Shown here in pieces: positions 13,785-13,791 of a stretch of 13,791 nt of DNA (position 1 is its first letter; each line of letters opens with the position of its first letter). The notes under the pieces were generated by a model. It ran no database searches, was not told where the DNA came from, and saw nothing but the letters and a program-made list of their open reading frames with translations. A program made the translations under genes and the position numbers. This DNA is from Armatimonadota bacterium (lineage in GTDB: Bacteria; Armatimonadota; UBA5829): the NCBI GenBank assembly GCA_023474015.1, contig JAMCYN010000009.1, forward strand, positions 1 through 13,791, written 5' to 3'.

Positions 13785-13791
13785 TTATATG
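13772..13791 (-). repeat. Window-edge inverted copy of an internal nuoL segment (probable fold-back junction)
   Basis: The last 20 bases of the window match 12825-12844 exactly on the opposite strand and diverge at the next inner base. The outer part introduces an in-frame TAA just before conserved NuoL N-terminal codons. The likely reading is a short inverted chimera at a contig end, perhaps primed by a shared stretch such as AGCTGGCTGA; a k-mer overlap at a contig break is another possibility. Confidence 0.7.

Noticed and set aside
1..13791. CRISPR arrays, tRNA, rRNA, insertion sequences
   Set aside because: No regularly spaced repeats, cloverleaf arms with a CCA-proximal GTTCRANYC-like pattern, or transposase frames were found on reading through the window.

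Overview
The window appears to be a piece of a Gram-negative-type bacterial chromosome of moderate to high GC. It carries ADP- or GDP-heptose precursor genes, a gene for a very large exported C25 peptidase, a planctomycete/armatimonadete-style pseudopilin, a two-subunit Fe-S fumarase and the membrane-arm end of a nuo (complex I) operon. The pseudopilin type and the multi-domain secreted protein suggest Armatimonadota or a similar phylum, but this is a low-confidence inference. No rRNA, tRNA, CRISPR array or insertion sequence was seen.

Layout. On the + strand (1-680) the end of a GmhA-type sugar isomerase gene overlaps gmhB by four bases. Everything else is on the - strand, and is described here in transcription order from right to left. 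nuoL (5' end unresolved) overlaps nuoM. Then comes a three-gene toxin-antitoxin-like cassette, nucleotidyltransferase (MNT) - HEPN toxin (HepT) - second nucleotidyltransferase. Then comes nuoN. A near-consensus sigma70-type promoter has its -35 hexamer on the nuoN stop codon and drives a second, tightly overlapped cluster: an orphan protein resembling DnaA domain I, a pseudopilin, and fumarase alpha and beta. After a 264-base intergenic region with hairpins and short repeats comes the C25 peptidase gene, convergent with gmhB.

How the genes fit together. NuoL, NuoM and NuoN are the three antiporter-like proton-pumping subunits of NADH:quinone oxidoreductase, and fumarase is a TCA-cycle enzyme, so the central part is respiratory metabolism. 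The MNT-HEPN-MNT cassette splits the normally contiguous nuoM-nuoN pair with short intergenic gaps, so it is probably co-transcribed with complex I. GmhA and GmhB make heptose phosphate precursors for surface glycans. The C25 peptidase and the pseudopilin are cell-surface or exported proteins.

The most interesting points are the TA-like cassette inside the nuo operon with two different nucleotidyltransferases, the orphan DnaA-domain-I-like protein leading a pseudopilin-fumarase operon, and the promoter built over the nuoN stop codon. The right edge of the window ends in an exact 20-base inverted copy of an internal nuoL segment and puts a stop codon just upstream of the conserved NuoL N-terminus. 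This looks like an assembly or amplification fold-back.
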